Positions 62,058-64,000 of a stretch of 64,000 nucleotides of DNA are shown here, one piece after another. The stretch is taken from contig NZ_FQUD01000001.1 in the NCBI RefSeq assembly GCF_900128945.1, positions 310,001 to 374,000 on the forward strand, read 5' to 3'. Each line of letters begins with the position of its first letter. The stretch's first letter is position 1. The translations under genes were made by a program, and so were the position numbers. This stretch comes from Chryseobacterium sp. OV279 (GTDB lineage Bacteria; Bacteroidota; Bacteroidia; Flavobacteriales; Weeksellaceae). The notes beneath the pieces were generated by a model that did not search any database, was not told the origin of the DNA, and saw nothing but the letters and a program-made list of their open reading frames with translations.

Positions 62058-62794
62058 TGGGCTTTCCTGAACATAATCATATTTAATAAAAACGAAGGAA
62101 GTAAGGATAACGATTTCATCATCCATTTCATTTTTGTGGGGAAAATTACCAGTTTTTCCTGATTTTCAATCGCTTTGGAAATAATGTTGACAGCCGTTTC
62201 CACATCAGTAAGGAAAGGTTTCTTATGAAGATCATTATGATTGAGCTGTCTGAGTTTTTCAGTGTCTACATATCCGGGAGCGATGGCCGTTACAGAAATC
62301 CCGAACGGTTTTAGTGCCCGACGATAAGCATCCGAAATCTGAATCACCGACCGTTTTGTTTTGGTGTAAAGACTGGAATTTTCATAATCTAATATTCCTG
62401 AAACAGAAGCAATAACAGCGATGCTGCCTTTTTTCTGTCCTTTCATTGCTTTTCGGGCGACTTCAAAACAGTTGGCTGTTCCCAGAATATTGGTCTGAAG
62501 CATTTCTTCCGCCTCTTCATAGGGAATTTTTCCTGCTACATCTTCGGCATAGCTTCCCGCACAATTGATGAAAATATCAAGGGGTTTTCCATCGGTTTGA
62601 AAAGAACGGACTGCAGCAGCAATTGAATCCATATCACAAACGTCAGCCTGAAATAGTTTTAGATTTTCAAAAGTATTTTCGGGAAACTTTCCGGGATTTC
62701 GTCCACAGATTCCTACATCGTATCCTTTTTCAAGATAATGCCGGGCAAGAGCATAGCCAATACCGGAAGTTCCGCCTGCGATAAAAACAGTCAT
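62033..62794 (-). CDS. SDR-family oxidoreductase
   Basis: 253 residues. Rossmann start TVFIAGGTSGIGYALARHYLEKG, the NAG-like INCAGSYAEDV, and catalytic S-x-Y-x-x-x-K in SSLYTKTKRSVIQISDAYRRALKPFG followed by VTAIAPGYVDTEKL. Its 3' end overlaps the PAP2 fusion gene, so it is part of the same transcript. A role in reducing a lipid or sphingoid-like ketone is inferred from the neighbours. Confidence 0.87.
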   Translation of the reverse strand: MTVFIAGGTSGIGYALARHYLEKGYDVGICGRNPGKFPENTFENLKLFQADVCDMDSIAAAVRSFQTDGKPLDIFINCAGSYAEDVAGKIPYEEAEEMLQTNILGTANCFEVARKAMKGQKKGSIAVIASVSGILDYENSSLYTKTKRSVIQISDAYRRALKPFGISVTAIAPGYVDTEKLRQLNHNDLHKKPFLTDVETAVNIISKAIENQEKLVIFPTKMKWMMKSLSLLPSFLLNMIMFRKAQWMKDDRP

Positions 62795-63030
62795 GAGAGG
62801 GTTGTGATTTGAATTTTATGTAAAAATAGATTTTAAAACTGAAAGTTGGATTTTTATCAACCACAAAAGGGGCAAAAGTTTTGAACACTTTAGTGATTTT
62901 AAGTGTAAAGATTGGTAGATAGAAGTTCATATAAGATTTTCAATATTCAATAGGAACGGGCTTTAGCCCGTTTAATGAAAATAATAGCAATATCATTCGG
63001 CTTTAGCCAAAATATACTTCATCATAAAAA
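62795..63030. other. Intergenic region with dispersed repeat
   Basis: 235 bases before the patatin-like gene's stop. The repeat at 62945 fills its middle. No frame of interest. Confidence 0.5.
62945..63008. repeat. Dispersed ATTCAATAGG...GGGCTTTAGCCC unit, copy 3
   Basis: ATTCAATAGGAACGGGCTTT followed by AGCCCG, and about 26 bases on GGCTTTAGCC. Same design as the two copies at 50272 and 50353. Confidence 0.6.
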
Positions 63031-64000
63031 TCATCCACGAATAGATTTCATCGTCTGATCAAAACCGTACTGCCACTGCATTTCCATGTCTTCTGCAAAT
63101 TGTTCATAGGTTTTCGGAAAAGAAAAATCAATCTCAAATTTTCCCCAATTGATTCCTTTTTTTAAATAATGTTCTTTTAAATCCTGCTTAATTCCCGTTG
63201 TGTCGATCTGGAAATCTGCTGAAATCTGTTCAATCTCTGAAAGTCTTTCGTTACCACTGAAACCAAGTACAGCCCGGACAAAAGCTTCTTCAACAGAACT
63301 GTATGCCTGCTTTTTTTCAATAATGATTTCTTCGGCAAGGTGGTGAGCCAGTTCAGCAGGAATAAGATCAATTGCTCCGCCAGCAAAATATTTCCCCTTA
63401 AGATAAACCGGTTCCACATAAAACATATCGGAAACGGAAATCCGGGTACTTTCGAGTAAAGAAAAATCAGTTTTTATCACTGGCATTGTTTCTACAGCAC
63501 TGTTCATCATATTTTCAGAGGGGATGATGACCTGTTCATGATTTATTTTTTCTGCGGTCTTTGGATCCGTCAAAATAATTTTTCGATAAAGTTTCCTGCC
63601 GTTTCTTTCCTGTCCTGCTTCTTTTGGATCAAAAAGGATTTCGGAACCGATGATAACGGTTGGGATCTCTTTTGAAAACTGAACGTTTTTTAAGGAGGGA
63701 AAAACTTCTGTCAGATCTTGAGGCATTTCAACCAGATATCTGCTGAAAACATCTTCAAGGTAGGGTGCACTTCTTTTGTCCAGCATTTTTTTTAATGAAA
63801 AAAGCCCTATCTGAGACAGTTTTTTCTGCTTTGTCAAAACCGTACCGGATACAAACCTGAAATATTCTTCCGACTTTAAATACGCCTTTCGGGAAATAGT
63901 ATCAGGAAAAGCATTGATCACTGTTGCCGCAAAGGCTCCACCACACGAAGCAATCATTACATCAGGCTTTATATCCATTTCTTCCAGGGCGGCATAAATT
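63031..64000 (-). CDS. Patatin-like protein, 5' end outside the window
   Basis: The frame is open to the window edge; residues before the internal Met (63978) read IYAALEEMDIKPDVMIASCG, so the true start lies beyond 64000. In patatins the nucleophile sits in G-x-S-x-G and the acid in D-G-G/A; here the corresponding blocks are IASCGGAFAAT and YFAGGAIDLIPAEL, so Ser is replaced by Cys and Asp by Ala. It may be an inactive relative, or an enzyme with a different nucleophile. It sits upstream of the SDR/PAP2/hydrolase-methyltransferase genes, after a 236-base gap. Confidence 0.75.
   Translation of the reverse strand, partial: IYAALEEMDIKPDVMIASCGGAFAATVINAFPDTISRKAYLKSEEYFRFVSGTVLTKQKKLSQIGLFSLKKMLDKRSAPYLEDVFSRYLVEMPQDLTEVFPSLKNVQFSKEIPTVIIGSEILFDPKEAGQERNGRKLYRKIILTDPKTAEKINHEQVIIPSENMMNSAVETMPVIKTDFSLLESTRISVSDMFYVEPVYLKGKYFAGGAIDLIPAELAHHLAEEIIIEKKQAYSSVEEAFVRAVLGFSGNERLSEIEQISADFQIDTTGIKQDLKEHYLKKGINWGKFEIDFSFPKTYEQFAEDMEMQWQYGFDQTMKSIRG

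Overview
The window reads as a chromosomal segment of a member of the Flavobacteriia, most likely Chryseobacterium or a close relative. The base composition is AT-rich, and an exact TAnnTTTG -7 box is visible upstream of several genes. There is a protein with a C-terminal type IX secretion sorting domain, a GLPGLI-family protein, a MKNxKxLSRxxQKxIxGG leader peptide, and several DUF families common in Bacteroidetes. No rRNA, tRNA or CRISPR array was found. Most genes lie on the minus strand, including an almost unbroken run from about 1.5 to 34.4 kb.

Region by region. 0-9.4 kb: a truncated hydrolase, an 850-base repeat-rich intergenic region, a KgtP-like 2-oxoacid permease with an outer-membrane barrel and an OmpR-type two-component system, a DUF3575 barrel, a T9SS cargo protein, and ribB under an FMN riboswitch. 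9.5-34.1 kb: accessory genes, mostly secreted, lipid-anchored or small hypothetical proteins. They include a LytS/LytTR pair coupled to a SUKH-type protein, DUF4272, a TPR protein, a rifampin ADP-ribosyltransferase (arr), DinB, a TetR regulator with a perfect operator palindrome beside a SASA esterase, a serine hydrolase, kelch, DUF2461 and GLPGLI proteins.

34.1-40.7 kb is the most unusual part. A SymE-like toxin faces two XRE regulators across paired palindromes. Next come three long accessory genes on one strand: a possible QxK-type nuclease, a DUF2971 protein and a NACHT NTPase resembling bacterial NLR-like defence proteins. After these come an APH-fold phosphotransferase and a duplicated 3' end of groEL. 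The genes are separated by six related, partly palindromic intergenic repeats whose ends resemble integron attC core sites (yyTAAC...GTTAgc). I read this as a cassette-like defence island next to groESL.

40.8-64 kb is mostly core-like: groES-groEL, a 44-residue double-glycine peptide too short for standard gene calling, a DAACS carrier, a CitMHS citrate carrier and DUF2490 gene facing a second LytS/LytTR pair, an M1 peptidase, HupE, a DUF6702 protein, a long AT-rich noncoding stretch with promoter and terminator, AcpH, an AraC-type regulator, radA and YceI. The window ends in a minus-strand cluster (patatin-like protein, SDR, PAP2/dual-specificity phosphatase fusion, hydrolase/methyltransferase fusion) that looks like a lipid-modification operon.

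Two organic-acid uptake modules, each with its own two-component system, occur in the window: porin-KgtP with an OmpR pair, and DUF2490-CitMHS-DAACS with a LytTR pair.
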